From Albidovulum sp. bin36 (lineage in GTDB: Bacteria > Pseudomonadota > Alphaproteobacteria > Rhodobacterales > Rhodobacteraceae), in contig MPMP01000004.1 of assembly GCA_002238565.1 (NCBI GenBank), positions 47,075 to 111,074 on the forward strand: 64,000 bases of DNA, given 5' to 3'. Under the pieces are notes generated by a model, which was not told where the DNA came from, did no database searches, and saw only the letters and a list, made by a program, of their open reading frames with translations. A program made the position numbers and the translations under genes. Of the stretch, positions 8,449-18,912 are shown one piece after another. The first letter of the stretch is position 1, and every line of letters begins with the position of its first letter.

Positions 8449-9402
8449 ATGCCACTGAAGTCTAACGAGCGCATCGTCTATTTCAACGGCAGGTACGTAA
8501 GCGAAAGCGAGGCGCTCGTGCCGTTTCGCGACAGGAGCTTCATTTACGGGGACGGTGCGTTCGACATGGCCCGTACATTCAATCACAGGATATTCTGGCT
8601 AGATGAACACCTTAGTCGCCTGTATTCGAGTTTGCGAGTTCTGAGGCTCGATTCCGGTCTGACGCTGCAAAAAATGAAGTCAATCACCGAACACGTTCTT
8701 GAGTCCAACAAGCACCTTCTAGCCAAAAACGACGAGTACTGGATCGGCCAGCGAGTATCGGGGGGAATTCGCAAAGTCGAAGGCGACAATTGGAACGATT
8801 ACGGTCCCACGGTAATCGTAGAGTGCATGCCGCTACCATTCGCGAATAGAGCATTCTTCTACCGCGACGGCATACCGGTCGTAACGCCTTCCATCCGCAG
8901 AACGCCGCCCGATTCTCTGCCACCCCGCGCGAAAACCCACAATTATCTGAATCTGGTACTGGCGGACCGGGAAGTTCAGGCGACGAATCCCGGAAGCTTC
9001 GCGATTCTTCTCGACGTAAACGGCAATCTTTGCGAAGGATTGGGAAGCAATATTTTTGTTGTTCGGCAAGGCGAATTGCTTTCGCCAAAATCCCGGTTCA
9101 CGCTCGCAGGCGTAAGCCGCTCTATCGTAATCGAAATTGCCATGAAACTAGGCATTCCTTTCAAGGAAGACGATTTGGATCTTTTTGATGCATATAGCGC
9201 AGATGAAGTATTTATCACGTCCACCAGCCTATGCGCATGTCCCGTCTCAAGAATCAACGGTATCGAAATCGAGCTCTACGGGCCGATTACGCGAGCGATA
9301 ATACAGGCATATATCGAATTGGTTGGCTGCGACTTTGTCCAGCAGTATCTAGACCGCTTGCCCGAAAGCGAAGGCGGGCGCGTTTCGCCATTTAGCGTTT
9401 AG
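8449..9402 (+). CDS. Aminotransferase class IV (branched-chain / D-amino-acid type)
   Basis: The ORF track uses GTG at 8437; the ATG at 8449 (MPLKSNERIVYFNG) gives 317 aa and is preferred. Fold-type IV PLP features are present: FRDRSFIYGDGAFDMAR near the N terminus, the PLP-lysine in RAKTHNYLNLVLADRE, and NLCEGLGSNIFVV. This resembles IlvE and D-amino-acid aminotransferases. Following a DauA-like dehydrogenase, it may interconvert 2-oxo acids and amino acids in the same pathway. The C terminus is about 15 residues longer than usual IlvE. Confidence 0.85.
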   Translation: MPLKSNERIVYFNGRYVSESEALVPFRDRSFIYGDGAFDMARTFNHRIFWLDEHLSRLYSSLRVLRLDSGLTLQKMKSITEHVLESNKHLLAKNDEYWIGQRVSGGIRKVEGDNWNDYGPTVIVECMPLPFANRAFFYRDGIPVVTPSIRRTPPDSLPPRAKTHNYLNLVLADREVQATNPGSFAILLDVNGNLCEGLGSNIFVVRQGELLSPKSRFTLAGVSRSIVIEIAMKLGIPFKEDDLDLFDAYSADEVFITSTSLCACPVSRINGIEIELYGPITRAIIQAYIELVGCDFVQQYLDRLPESEGGRVSPFSV

Positions 9403-9782
9403 CTGCGATCATCAAAATCGTCCGCCATTCGCAACGCTTCCGCGGAGATCGAACCAATTCCGTCGAATCTCGTTTTCAAATGACGCTGGCAGGCATTATC
9501 GGGATTGTCCGCCGAGCCGCAAGAATTGCCGGTCCGCGCGGTGATTGCTTCCGCTCGGGCTAACTAATGGATTTTGGGATAAGTGAAGAGCAGACCCTGA
9601 TCGTAAGCTCGGTCCGGTCTTTGGTCGAAAAAAAGATTTACTCCTAATATCAATGCAAGTAATTGCAGACTCGCGAACATTATAAGAACTTTTTTGTGGG
9701 CATCGACATCTAGACGTGGCGGCGACATACGGGGTGCAGTCGGTGCCGCCTTCCCGTATGTTGCGGATAGTGACAAGGCAAC
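9403..9782. other. Intergenic stretch leading into an IS630 relic
   Basis: About 380 bp with no supported gene. Its right part should contain the left end of the degenerate IS630-type element, but I could not define terminal inverted repeats. Confidence 0.35.
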
Positions 9783-10358
9783 ATGGAGGAAGCCATGCCG
9801 AACAGCGTCGCAATCACGAACACCTACCACACGGCGGAGGGCCTAATGTCACTGGCCCGCAAATGCAAGGACAAGAACCAGTCCCGGCGCTTGCGGGCGA
9901 TCGCCAGACTGCGCGGCACCCGCCCGCGGGTCCCGCGAGACCACAGATTCGGATACTGCTACCTGCTCTCCGCCATCTTTCCGGAGGCCGGCGTGGCGGT
10001 CGGCCACATCTGAGATCGGGCCAACACCGGCGAGATGAACCGGCACCTGCTGGACATCGCAGCATCGGTTCCCAAAGGCCGCCACGCGCTGGTGGTTCTC
10101 GACGGCGCCGGCTGGCATCGCTCCAGGGCACTCGAAATCCCGGCCAGCGTGACGCTGCTGCGCCTGCCGCCCTGCAGCCCGGAGCTGAACCCGGTTGAGA
10201 CCGTATTCCAGTTTCTGAAATCGCGCCGCTTCGCCAGCCAGGTCTTCGAGACCGCGGGTGCCGTCAAGGAGAAGGTTGGCGCCGTCTGGTCGGACTTCAC
10301 CAAGCCCCCTGATCGGACCCGCACGCTCGGCGCTCGAAGCTTGGGAGATTTGGCATGA
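9783..10358 (+). pseudogene. IS630-family transposase remnant with internal deletion and stop
   Basis: Two track ORFs in the same frame (9783..10013 and 10035..10358) are pieces of one IS630-type DDE transposase. The first begins with a helix-turn-helix N terminus (LARKCKDKNQSRRLRAIARL). It then jumps directly into the catalytic core (PRVPRDHRFGYCYLLSAIFPEAG), so most of the N-terminal half is deleted. An in-frame TGA at 10011 follows, then RANTGEMNRHLLDIAA, VVLDGAGWHRS (second catalytic Asp) and the family signature LPPCSPELNPVETVFQFLK (catalytic Glu). Non-functional. Confidence 0.85.
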
Positions 10359-10699
10359 GAAACATCAGAGGAACTTTCAGTGCTTCCAAATCTTTCGAGT
10401 ACCTAGAAACTTTCCCGTATTGGTATATTTCCAGACACCTAGCGGTCGCGGAGCCCTCCCGCCGTATCCAAGCGTATTGCCGCCTCGGCAAATTGTATCG
10501 ACGTGAATCTTGCTGCGGTCCTGATTGCCGTGCTTCAAGCAAAGCTCGGTAGCTTCGCGGCTTAGGCGACTGCTTACTGCGAACCATTCAGGAGTGACGG
10601 CCGGCGCAGCGGCATAGTTCGAAAGCAGCTGCAAGTTTCATGCCCGACTACGAGAATAGTCGTTCTTGGGACGACGCATCGAGATCGCCGGGAGTTGGG
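10359..10699. other. Intergenic stretch, no gene recognised
   Basis: About 340 bp between the IS630 relic and the end of the lipoprotein gene. Only short frames without family resemblance are seen. It may include the right end of the element. Confidence 0.3.
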
Positions 10700-11245
10700 T
10701 CAGCCGGAAGTATTCTCCCATTTTCCGTTTCCACCGCGGCAAGCCAGCAAAGCGTCTGTTCCACTGCCGTCGGCGCTTCTCCAAGCGGAGCGGTAGGGCC
10801 TGCAAATCCTACCGAATTGCTCACGCGTCTTTCCCGGGAAGATCGTGCCGGAGAAATCTCCGTGACCCCAATTCCGCTGTCTGCCGCTCGTCAGAGATTC
10901 TTGAAGGGCGATGTCGAACACAGCCAGAACTTCTGCCATCGGATCGCCGCCGGAGCCGATACCAATGCTTCCGACGGGAGCCGGAGAGGGCGCGGCCTCG
11001 ACAGTGGTCGTTTGCGGTTGCGGATTATTGGCCTCCGTTAGGAGTCCGGCAAGTATTGCGCCGGCTCCCGCTCCGGCCAATGCGCCTTCCGTCTTGTCCT
11101 TTTCGGCGGAGACGGCCATGCCGACGCCCGCGCCGAGGGCGGCTCCCGCCGCAGAATTTATCAATACGTCCTGGTTGCCGGAATTGCATCCGGCTAATCC
11201 GGCTGCCGCGGCTATAGCCAGCGAAAAACAAATGCCCTTTTTCAT
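10700..11245 (-). CDS. Glycine-zipper outer-membrane lipoprotein
   Basis: This 181-aa protein starts at an ATG with a strong Shine-Dalgarno (GGAGGGCAG). The signal peptide ends in a lipobox (AAAGLAGC), so Cys20 should be lipidated. Residues about 30-70 form a Gly/Ala-rich glycine-zipper hairpin (SAAGAALGAGVGMAV, AGAGAGAILAGLL), as in 17-kDa surface-antigen/SlyB-like proteins. A Pro/Thr linker follows, then a C-terminal domain ending in a CRPYR...LLACRGGNGKW pattern reminiscent of the surface-antigen tail. Probably an envelope structural protein; its precise role is unknown. Confidence 0.75.
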   Translation of the reverse strand: MKKGICFSLAIAAAAGLAGCNSGNQDVLINSAAGAALGAGVGMAVSAEKDKTEGALAGAGAGAILAGLLTEANNPQPQTTTVEAAPSPAPVGSIGIGSGGDPMAEVLAVFDIALQESLTSGRQRNWGHGDFSGTIFPGKTREQFGRICRPYRSAWRSADGSGTDALLACRGGNGKWENTSG

Positions 11246-11543
11246 TCTGCCCTCCTTGTCGATGGCGCGATCGCAATGGCCGCCCGCCTATTCGTTTGAT
11301 GCCAGCTTATCGGTTTTTCGCTGCCCGTTGTAAAGAAAATTTTCGGCCCGGCACCGCCCGTCGCCGAAGCAATTCGGATTTTTGCCTCGTGGCAATGCCA
11401 AGGCAATCCAACGCAATCCTCGCCGGCGGGCGGCTCGTCGCCATGCTTGACAATCGCCTGAAGACGATAGTTTATCGCTCCCGACTATCGCCTTGACCTG
11501 CCTGCGTCCTAGCGCAAAGCGCTCGGCTGGGTTCGGTCGGATT
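11246..11543. other. Divergent intergenic region
   Basis: About 300 bp between the divergent lipoprotein and kinase genes. It should carry both promoters. No clear operator or riboswitch seen. Confidence 0.35.
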
Positions 11544-13118
11544 ATGCGGAGACTTCGAATCGTGCGCGATTTGCTCATCGGCGTCGATGCCGGAACATCG
11601 GTCATTAAAGCGGTCGCATTCGACCTCCGCGGGCGCGAGCTTGCATCGGCCAGTCGCCGAAACCGCTATAGAACACTGCCCGACGGCGGCGTCGAGCAGG
11701 ACATGAGGCGAACGTGGGCCGATACGGTCGCCGTTCTGTCGGAACTCGCCGAAAGCTGCGACGGCCTCTCCGAACGGGCCTTGGCGATGGCGGTCACCGG
11801 CCAGGGCGACGGCAGCTGGCTCGTCGACGCGAACGGCGAGCCCGTTCACGACGGTTGGCTTTGGCTGGACTCCCGCGCGTCGCACGAAGCCAGGGAAATC
11901 TCGAATTGCGAAGGCATCGACACGATCTACGGCAACACCGCGTCCGGCGTAACGGTCTGCCAGATGCGCACCCACTTCCTATGGATGAAGCGAAACTCGC
12001 CGGAGTTGCTCTCGAACGCCGCGACAGCGTTCCACTGCAAGGACTGGCTGTATCTGAACTTGACGGGCATGCGCGCAACCGACCCGGCGGAGGCGATTTT
12101 CTGCTTCGGGAATTATCGGGATCGGCAATATTCCGACGATGTGCTGGAAGCGCTTGGATGCGCGGACTTGAAAAGGCTGCTGCCGCCAATCGTCGACGGC
12201 GCGGCGGAATCGAAAGCTCTGCTGCCCGGCGTCGCCGCCGCGACCGGCCTTCGGAGCGGCATGCCGGTGTCGCTCGGCTGCATCGACGTGCTGTGCTCGG
12301 CAATCGGAGCCGGGCTTCACGACAGGGAATCGAAGCCGGGGCTTACGGTCATGGGCTCTACGGGCGTGCACATGAGATTCGTCGAAAACGCCGACGCGGT
12401 CGTTCTCAACCCGGACAGGACGGGCTACACGATGCCGTTCCCCGGCGAATCCTATGCGCAGATGCAGACGAACATGGCCGCAACCCTGAACATCGACTGG
12501 ATTCTCGGAATCGCGGCCGAGCTTCTAAATTCGGAAGGCGTCGATAAGTCCGTCCAGGAGCTCCTTGCAGATATCGACGAGAAAGTGCTGGCCGCCGAGC
12601 CGGGGCGGGCGATGTACCATCCCTACATTTCATCCGCCGGAGAGAGGGGCCCGTTCACGGACCCTGCCGCGCGAGCGAGCTTTACCGGAATCGACCAGAC
12701 CGTCGGCTGGTTCGGCCTGGTTAGAAGCGTTTACGATTCTCAGGCGCTGGCGGCGCGGGATTGCTACGAGGCAATGGGCGACATTCCCGGCGAAATCAGG
12801 ATCGTCGGAGGAGCTTCGCGCTCGGTCGCAATTAGAACGCTCCTTTCGGCGGCGCTGAGGTCCCCGGTTCGCACCCTGGAAAGAGCCGAGGCGGGCGCGG
12901 CCGGGGCCGCCATGATGGCCGCCGTGTGCCAGGGAGTTTTCGACGACATTTCCGATGCGACAAGGCATTGGGTGGATCCCATTCTGAAGCCGCAGGAATT
13001 CCCTGATTCCCGGCTGGCGGACGCCTACGACTCGATTTTCGAAGCCTATGTTTCCACGCGGCAGGGACTTCGCGCGACATGGGAGGCGCAGGCCCAAATG
13101 CGAAGGCGATTGCGATGA
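11544..13118 (+). CDS. FGGY-family carbohydrate kinase (EryA-like)
   Basis: The ORF opens at 11493, but the Met at 11544 precedes the domain closely and gives 524 aa. N-terminal FGGY ATPase strand: LLIGVDAGTSVIKAVAFD. Further motifs are AVTGQGDGSWLVDANG, ALHCKDWLYLNL-type (here FHCKDWLYLNLTGMRATDPAEA), the nucleotide strand VMGSTGVHM and the C-terminal GGASRS...AGAAGAAMMA. The overall pattern resembles erythritol/polyol kinases. It phosphorylates a sugar or polyol in the cytoplasm. Its TGA overlaps the ATG of the next gene (ATGA), so the two are translationally coupled. Confidence 0.85.
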   Translation: MRRLRIVRDLLIGVDAGTSVIKAVAFDLRGRELASASRRNRYRTLPDGGVEQDMRRTWADTVAVLSELAESCDGLSERALAMAVTGQGDGSWLVDANGEPVHDGWLWLDSRASHEAREISNCEGIDTIYGNTASGVTVCQMRTHFLWMKRNSPELLSNAATAFHCKDWLYLNLTGMRATDPAEAIFCFGNYRDRQYSDDVLEALGCADLKRLLPPIVDGAAESKALLPGVAAATGLRSGMPVSLGCIDVLCSAIGAGLHDRESKPGLTVMGSTGVHMRFVENADAVVLNPDRTGYTMPFPGESYAQMQTNMAATLNIDWILGIAAELLNSEGVDKSVQELLADIDEKVLAAEPGRAMYHPYISSAGERGPFTDPAARASFTGIDQTVGWFGLVRSVYDSQALAARDCYEAMGDIPGEIRIVGGASRSVAIRTLLSAALRSPVRTLERAEAGAAGAAMMAAVCQGVFDDISDATRHWVDPILKPQEFPDSRLADAYDSIFEAYVSTRQGLRATWEAQAQMRRRLR

Positions 13119-14482
13119 CTTGCAAGGCGGCGATTATTGGCGACCGGTTCATGCTCTCGAAATTCTTCGCCGAAGCGATCGGCGAAGCGTGCGGCGACCG
13201 CGTCGCATGCGATTGCAAGGACTTGCCCTGGCCGGACGAGCCGCTGGTGCACGGCTACGCGGAATCTGGAATCTCCGGTCTCAAGGAGTACCAGGGCACT
13301 CCCGAAATGGTCGCCGAGCATGCCAGGGGCAGCGACGTGCTCGTTACCCATCTCGCGCCCTTGGACGAATCCGTTTTCCAAGCGCTGCCGGAACTCGGAC
13401 TGGTCGTCGTTTCGCGCGGAGGCCCGGTCAATGTCGACATGGCCGCCGCCGCCAGGCACGGCGTCTCGATCGTCAATACGCCCGGGCGCAATACGACCGC
13501 GGTCGCGCAGTTCACGGTCGGCGCGATCATAGCCGAAACGAGAAACATCACGAAAGGCCACGACTCCATGCGCAAGGGGGAGTATCGCGGCGATCTCTAC
13601 CGCTTCGACATGGTCGGCGACGAACTTCAGGACCTGAAGATCGGCGTAATCGGCTACGGAGCCATCGGCAAGGCTTTCACCGGCTACATGCTTGCCTTCG
13701 GTACGAAGATACTGGTGCACGACCCCTTTGCCGACCTGCTGCCCGCGCATCTCGGCGCCGGCGCCGAGAAATCTGAATTGAAGGAGCTGCTCGGGAAGTC
13801 GGATGTCGTCGTGCTTCTTTGCCGGGTTACCGAAGACACTGTCGGCATGATCGGAACGGAGGAGTTCGCGACCATGAAACAAGGCGCGACCTTTGTGAAC
13901 ACGGCGCGCGGACCGCTTGTCGACTACGTTGCGCTCTACGCCGCGCTTGCGTCGGGCAAGCTAAAGGGGGCGGTGCTCGATACGTTCGCGATCGAGCCGA
14001 CGCCGCCCAATCTGCCGCTTCTGAGACTTCCAAACGTAACCTTGGCGCCGCACATCGCCGGCGCGTCGACGACTACGGCCCGCAACTCCGCGCGGCGGGC
14101 CGCCGAGGAAATCCGCCGCTGGATCAGCGGCGAGCCCCCGCTCAGCCCCTGCGCCCAGCGCCGCGCCGAGCGACCCCCGCCGCGTGACCGCGGCGCCCCC
14201 GCCGCTAAGCCCGTGCGCCTAGCGCCGCGGCAAAGGCGAATTCGCGAGTGCGGCGTGCCGATTGTTCCGGCGGCCGAAATTCGAGACCGGCCGTCTTCGG
14301 TTTCCAGGGGACCTTGCATGGGCCGCGTTTTGGGCGGGCGCCTTGCCGGCGAAAGAATGCGAATGCGGATAAGGGCCTGCGCCGCCGACGCCGGATCGAG
14401 GATCGCCGAAGACCTTCCGGCCAATTTTTCGGGGACGGCGGGATCGAAGGTCGATCAACCCTACGCATCGGCTTCAACCTGA
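13115..14482 (+). CDS. 2-hydroxyacid dehydrogenase (SerA-like) with aberrant C-terminal extension
   Basis: The start at 13115 overlaps the kinase stop (ATGA). The first about 345 residues form a D-isomer-specific 2-hydroxyacid dehydrogenase. The catalytic Arg lies in VVVSRGGPVNVD, the Rossmann motif is IGVIGYGAIGKAF, the Glu partner is in VLDTFAIEPTP, and the catalytic His is in LAPHIAGAS. The domain normally ends soon after the helix AAEEIRRWISGEPP. Here the frame continues for about 110 further Arg/Pro-rich residues unlike any domain I know. A tandem repeat containing the presumed old stop lies at the junction (see separate feature). The enzyme part is intact; substrate unknown. Confidence 0.82.
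   Translation: MTCKAAIIGDRFMLSKFFAEAIGEACGDRVACDCKDLPWPDEPLVHGYAESGISGLKEYQGTPEMVAEHARGSDVLVTHLAPLDESVFQALPELGLVVVSRGGPVNVDMAAAARHGVSIVNTPGRNTTAVAQFTVGAIIAETRNITKGHDSMRKGEYRGDLYRFDMVGDELQDLKIGVIGYGAIGKAFTGYMLAFGTKILVHDPFADLLPAHLGAGAEKSELKELLGKSDVVVLLCRVTEDTVGMIGTEEFATMKQGATFVNTARGPLVDYVALYAALASGKLKGAVLDTFAIEPTPPNLPLLRLPNVTLAPHIAGASTTTARNSARRAAEEIRRWISGEPPLSPCAQRRAERPPPRDRGAPAAKPVRLAPRQRRIRECGVPIVPAAEIRDRPSSVSRGPCMGRVLGGRLAGERMRMRIRACAADAGSRIAEDLPANFSGTAGSKVDQPYASAST
14138..14229. repeat. Tandem duplication at the dehydrogenase 3' end
   Basis: CCGCTCAGCCCCTGCGCC... (14138-14165) and CCGCTAAGCCCGTGCGCC... (14202-14229) match at 25 of 28 positions and lie 64 bp apart. Copy 1 is read in frame as PLSPCAQR. 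Copy 2, in its own frame, reads PLSPCA followed by TAG. Since 64 is not a multiple of three, the duplication moved the original stop out of frame, and copy 1 has CAG in its place. Confidence 0.75.
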
Positions 14483-14570
14483 TGTAGTAAGCACGGCGGC
14501 ATGTCAGGAATGCGATGGCCGGTTCGAACGAAGTTCGGGGCGCCCGCCTTCGGAAACTCGGAGACGAAAT

Positions 14571-15365
14571 TTGAAAGATCCAATCGAAAGCCGCCTGAAA
14601 CTGGCCAAATGGCTTTGCGAAAAATTAGGCGAGGAAGCGCTGCGCTACTTCGAGCGGCTCGATACTCTCGCTGTCGAAAGCAAGGGACCCCAGGACCGGG
14701 TTACCGAGGCGGATCGCAACGTCGAAACTCTCGCGCGGAAAACTATTCTCGAGCATTTTCCGGACGACGGCGTAATCGGCGAGGAGCACGAGCCGACCGA
14801 AGGCAGTTCGGGATACGACTGGGTGATCGATCCCATAGACGGCACGAACAATTTCGTTTCCGGAATTCCCGTTTGGACGAACGTGCTGGCGTGCGTCGAA
14901 GGCTCCCGCATTGTCGCGGGCGTCATTCACGACCCGAATATGAACGAGATGTTTTACTGCAGAGCCGGAGGCGGAGCGTTTTTGAACGGCGAGCCTATCG
15001 AGGCGTCCCGCGCGACATCGCTTGGCGAAGGCATACTCGGAATGGGATTTAGCCGCCATAGCGATCCTGAGGCTATCGCGCGAATCATCGAAGTCGTCAT
15101 GAATCGCGAAGGATCCATCACCAAGAACGGCTCGGGCGCGCTTTCGCTTGCCTATGCCGCGTGCGGTCGCTTCATTGGATTCCTGGAATTCCACATGAAC
15201 GCCTGGGACTGCCTGGCGGGACTTCTCATGATTCAGGAATCAGGCGGCAATGCCGCCAATTTGGACGTGAAGTCGATGCTTGCGTCGGGAGGCCAGGTCG
15301 TCGTCGGCGGGCCGGGGCTTATCGAGGAGATCGACGAGATCGTCCGGTCGGCGCTAGCTTCCTAG
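14571..15365 (+). CDS. Inositol monophosphatase family protein
   Basis: This 264-aa member of the Mg-dependent, lithium-sensitive phosphatase superfamily has the metal sites expected: VTEADRNVE, GEEH (VIGEEHEP), DPIDGTNNFVSG and the C-terminal NAWDCLAGLLMIQESGG. The start is a TTG at 14571 with a GGAGA ribosome-binding site 7 bp upstream; no ATG fits. It should hydrolyse a phosphate monoester such as an inositol, sugar or histidinol phosphate. It follows the kinase and dehydrogenase genes and probably belongs to that transcription unit. Confidence 0.85.
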   Translation: MKDPIESRLKLAKWLCEKLGEEALRYFERLDTLAVESKGPQDRVTEADRNVETLARKTILEHFPDDGVIGEEHEPTEGSSGYDWVIDPIDGTNNFVSGIPVWTNVLACVEGSRIVAGVIHDPNMNEMFYCRAGGGAFLNGEPIEASRATSLGEGILGMGFSRHSDPEAIARIIEVVMNREGSITKNGSGALSLAYAACGRFIGFLEFHMNAWDCLAGLLMIQESGGNAANLDVKSMLASGGQVVVGGPGLIEEIDEIVRSALAS

Positions 15366-15420
15366 TAGAGCGGGCATCGCCAAGAATACGCGCGGGGGCT
15401 AGGCGCAGAAATTCCTCGTT

Positions 15421-16260
15421 TCACTCGAAACTGCACGAGACCGAGCCGAATTTTCCGAAATCCGCCCGAATCCGACTTCCCGGCATCGCTTCGAGCGGCC
15501 GCGTAAAGCTTCCCGACAGCACGATGTCCCCCGGCCCGATTTCGCCGCCGAATTCGGCGAGGCGACGCGCCAGCCAGGCGACCGATTCCGCCGGATCGTT
15601 AAGAACCCCGGCGCCGAGGCCGGTTTCCTCCACGACCCCGTTGCGCTCCAGAATGGCTCCCATCCAGCGGAGGTCCACCGCGCCCGGCGCCACGCGCGCG
15701 TCGCCGAGCACCAGCCCGGCGTTGGCCGCGTTGTCCGCGACCGTATCGACTACGAGGCGCTTTTTTCCCGATTCCGGATCTTGGCGGACTATGCGGGTAT
15801 CCAGGATTTCGAGAGCCGGAGCAACGCTGCTTGTCGCATCCAGAACCTGGTCCCTGTCGACCCCGGCGCCTGCCACGCCCCTGCCGAATACAAAGGCGAT
15901 CTCGACCTCGACACGAGGCTCGATGAACCGTCCTCGCGGAATTCGCGCCCCGTTTTCGAAAAGCATGCTGTCGAAAAGAACGCCGCTATCGGGGATTTCG
16001 ATGTTCAGCGCCCTTTGCATGGCCTTCGAGGTCAGCCCGATCTTCCAGCCGATCCGCCGCTTCCCCGAATTTTCGATTCGCTCGACAAGCCTGTCCTGGA
16101 TGCGGTAGGCGTCCGCCAGGCCCATTCCCGGGTGGCGCCGGGACAGCAGCCCGATCTGGCGGCGTTTCGATTCCGCCTCGAATAGATCCTCGGCCGCTCT
16201 TTCGATGTCCGGCGAACCGAGCCGAATCTGCCTATCTCGTTCGCTTATCCGGGATCTCAC
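15421..16260 (-). CDS. hpaH: 2-oxo-hept-4-ene-1,7-dioate hydratase (HpaH/MhpD-like)
   Basis: This 279-aa protein has the fumarylacetoacetase/hydratase fold: an N-terminal helical ADAYRIQDRLVERI, then RRIGWKIGLTSKAMQ, acidic metal residues in EPRVEVEIAFVFG, and PALEILDTRI. It matches MhpD/HpcG hydratases, which add water to the 2-hydroxydienoate produced by meta-cleavage. Placed after hpaD, hpaE and hpaF, it most likely acts on the homoprotocatechuate product 2-oxohept-4-ene-1,7-dioate. It is the last gene of the minus-strand operon. The N terminus could start later than the ATG at 16260. Confidence 0.85.
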   Translation of the reverse strand: MRSRISERDRQIRLGSPDIERAAEDLFEAESKRRQIGLLSRRHPGMGLADAYRIQDRLVERIENSGKRRIGWKIGLTSKAMQRALNIEIPDSGVLFDSMLFENGARIPRGRFIEPRVEVEIAFVFGRGVAGAGVDRDQVLDATSSVAPALEILDTRIVRQDPESGKKRLVVDTVADNAANAGLVLGDARVAPGAVDLRWMGAILERNGVVEETGLGAGVLNDPAESVAWLARRLAEFGGEIGPGDIVLSGSFTRPLEAMPGSRIRADFGKFGSVSCSFE

Positions 16261-16402
16261 GGGCAGTCCGCCTTGAACAATAGCGACTGCCCGACAGGCG
16301 GCGGGACTGCGTCATGGATCGGCTGCGAATTCAATTGCCGAATTCGTAAACGCGGCATCGCGTCCGGCCCGCTACCGGCTGCAATCGGCATCGACGGCTG
16401 CT

Positions 16403-17383
16403 TCACGGAGCAATAATCGGCGTTCCGGCAAATTCTGGATCCACCGGCTCGACGCCGGCGAACTCCATTCCTTCCTCGAACCACGTCCGCGGCGCGGGCG
16501 CGCCCCAAAGGGTCTGCCTGGTCGGATCCTGCAGGTCCCATTTTATCGGCTCGTGCTCGGGGTCGACGGTCAGGTAGTCGGAGCAGTAGAACTCCGTCCT
16601 GTGCCCGTCGGCATCGCGAACGTAGAGGAAGAACGCGTTCGATATCCCGTGCCGGCCCGGACCGCGCTCGATTTTTTCCAAATGCCCCGAAGTCGACATT
16701 ATGTCGAGAAGATCGATTATGCTGAGCGGCGACGGCACCCAGTAGGCGATATGGTGAACGCGCGGCCCCTTCCCGTTCGTGAACGCGATGTCGTGAACGC
16801 TTCCCTTGCGATGCATCCAGGCCGCCCAAATCCTCCCGGATTCCGGGTCCTCCGTGTACTCCGTAATCCGAAATCCGATTTCGGCATAGAATTCGACGGC
16901 CGAGTCGACATCGGGCATGAATAGATTCACGTGATCGATGCGCAGCGGCTTCACGCCCTTGTAGGCGGCGTACTTCTGGTGCGTCGGAGGGAGGCGATCC
17001 ATCTCGGCGTAGAACTCAAGCGGAACCCCCCACGGATCCCGAACTCGCAGCACGCGACCCATGCGGCTTCGCTCCACCCAATCCGCTTCGAGGCCCCTGG
17101 CGCCGAAAAACTCCTCCGCGCGGTCCAGGTCGGCTTTGCCATGCACTTTGAAGCCCAGGGCTCTTGCGACGGGGGCCTGGGCGCGCCGGAGGACGAGAGA
17201 ATGATGGTTTCGCTCCTCCATCCCGCGCAGATGCATGCCGCGCGGGGATTCCGAAGACACGGCGAGGCCGATGACGTCGCGGTAAAGCTCTCCGGCTTCC
17301 TCGAGGTCGACAACATCGCATTCCAGATGGCTGAACCTGACGACATTGAACGGCGGATCGAAAACCGGTTTAGGAATTGCCAC
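16403..17383 (-). CDS. hpaD: 3,4-dihydroxyphenylacetate 2,3-dioxygenase (extradiol, VOC fold)
   Basis: This 326-aa protein has two vicinal-oxygen-chelate domains. The N-terminal domain begins at VRFSHLECDVVDLEEAGELYRD. The catalytic domain begins at LRIDHVNLFMPDVDSAVEFY. Metal ligands are expected in IDHV (His), VHHIAYW (His) and TEFYCSDY (Glu). The C-terminal tail PIKWDLQDPTRQTLWG is characteristic of the homoprotocatechuate dioxygenases. It opens the ring of 3,4-dihydroxyphenylacetate to 5-carboxymethyl-2-hydroxymuconate semialdehyde, which the next enzyme (HpaE, encoded 12 bp upstream) oxidises. Confidence 0.88.
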   Translation of the reverse strand: MAIPKPVFDPPFNVVRFSHLECDVVDLEEAGELYRDVIGLAVSSESPRGMHLRGMEERNHHSLVLRRAQAPVARALGFKVHGKADLDRAEEFFGARGLEADWVERSRMGRVLRVRDPWGVPLEFYAEMDRLPPTHQKYAAYKGVKPLRIDHVNLFMPDVDSAVEFYAEIGFRITEYTEDPESGRIWAAWMHRKGSVHDIAFTNGKGPRVHHIAYWVPSPLSIIDLLDIMSTSGHLEKIERGPGRHGISNAFFLYVRDADGHRTEFYCSDYLTVDPEHEPIKWDLQDPTRQTLWGAPAPRTWFEEGMEFAGVEPVDPEFAGTPIIAP

Positions 17384-17395
17384 TCTGGATTTCCC

Positions 17396-18910
<1,515 letters not shown>

Positions 18911-18912
18911 GG

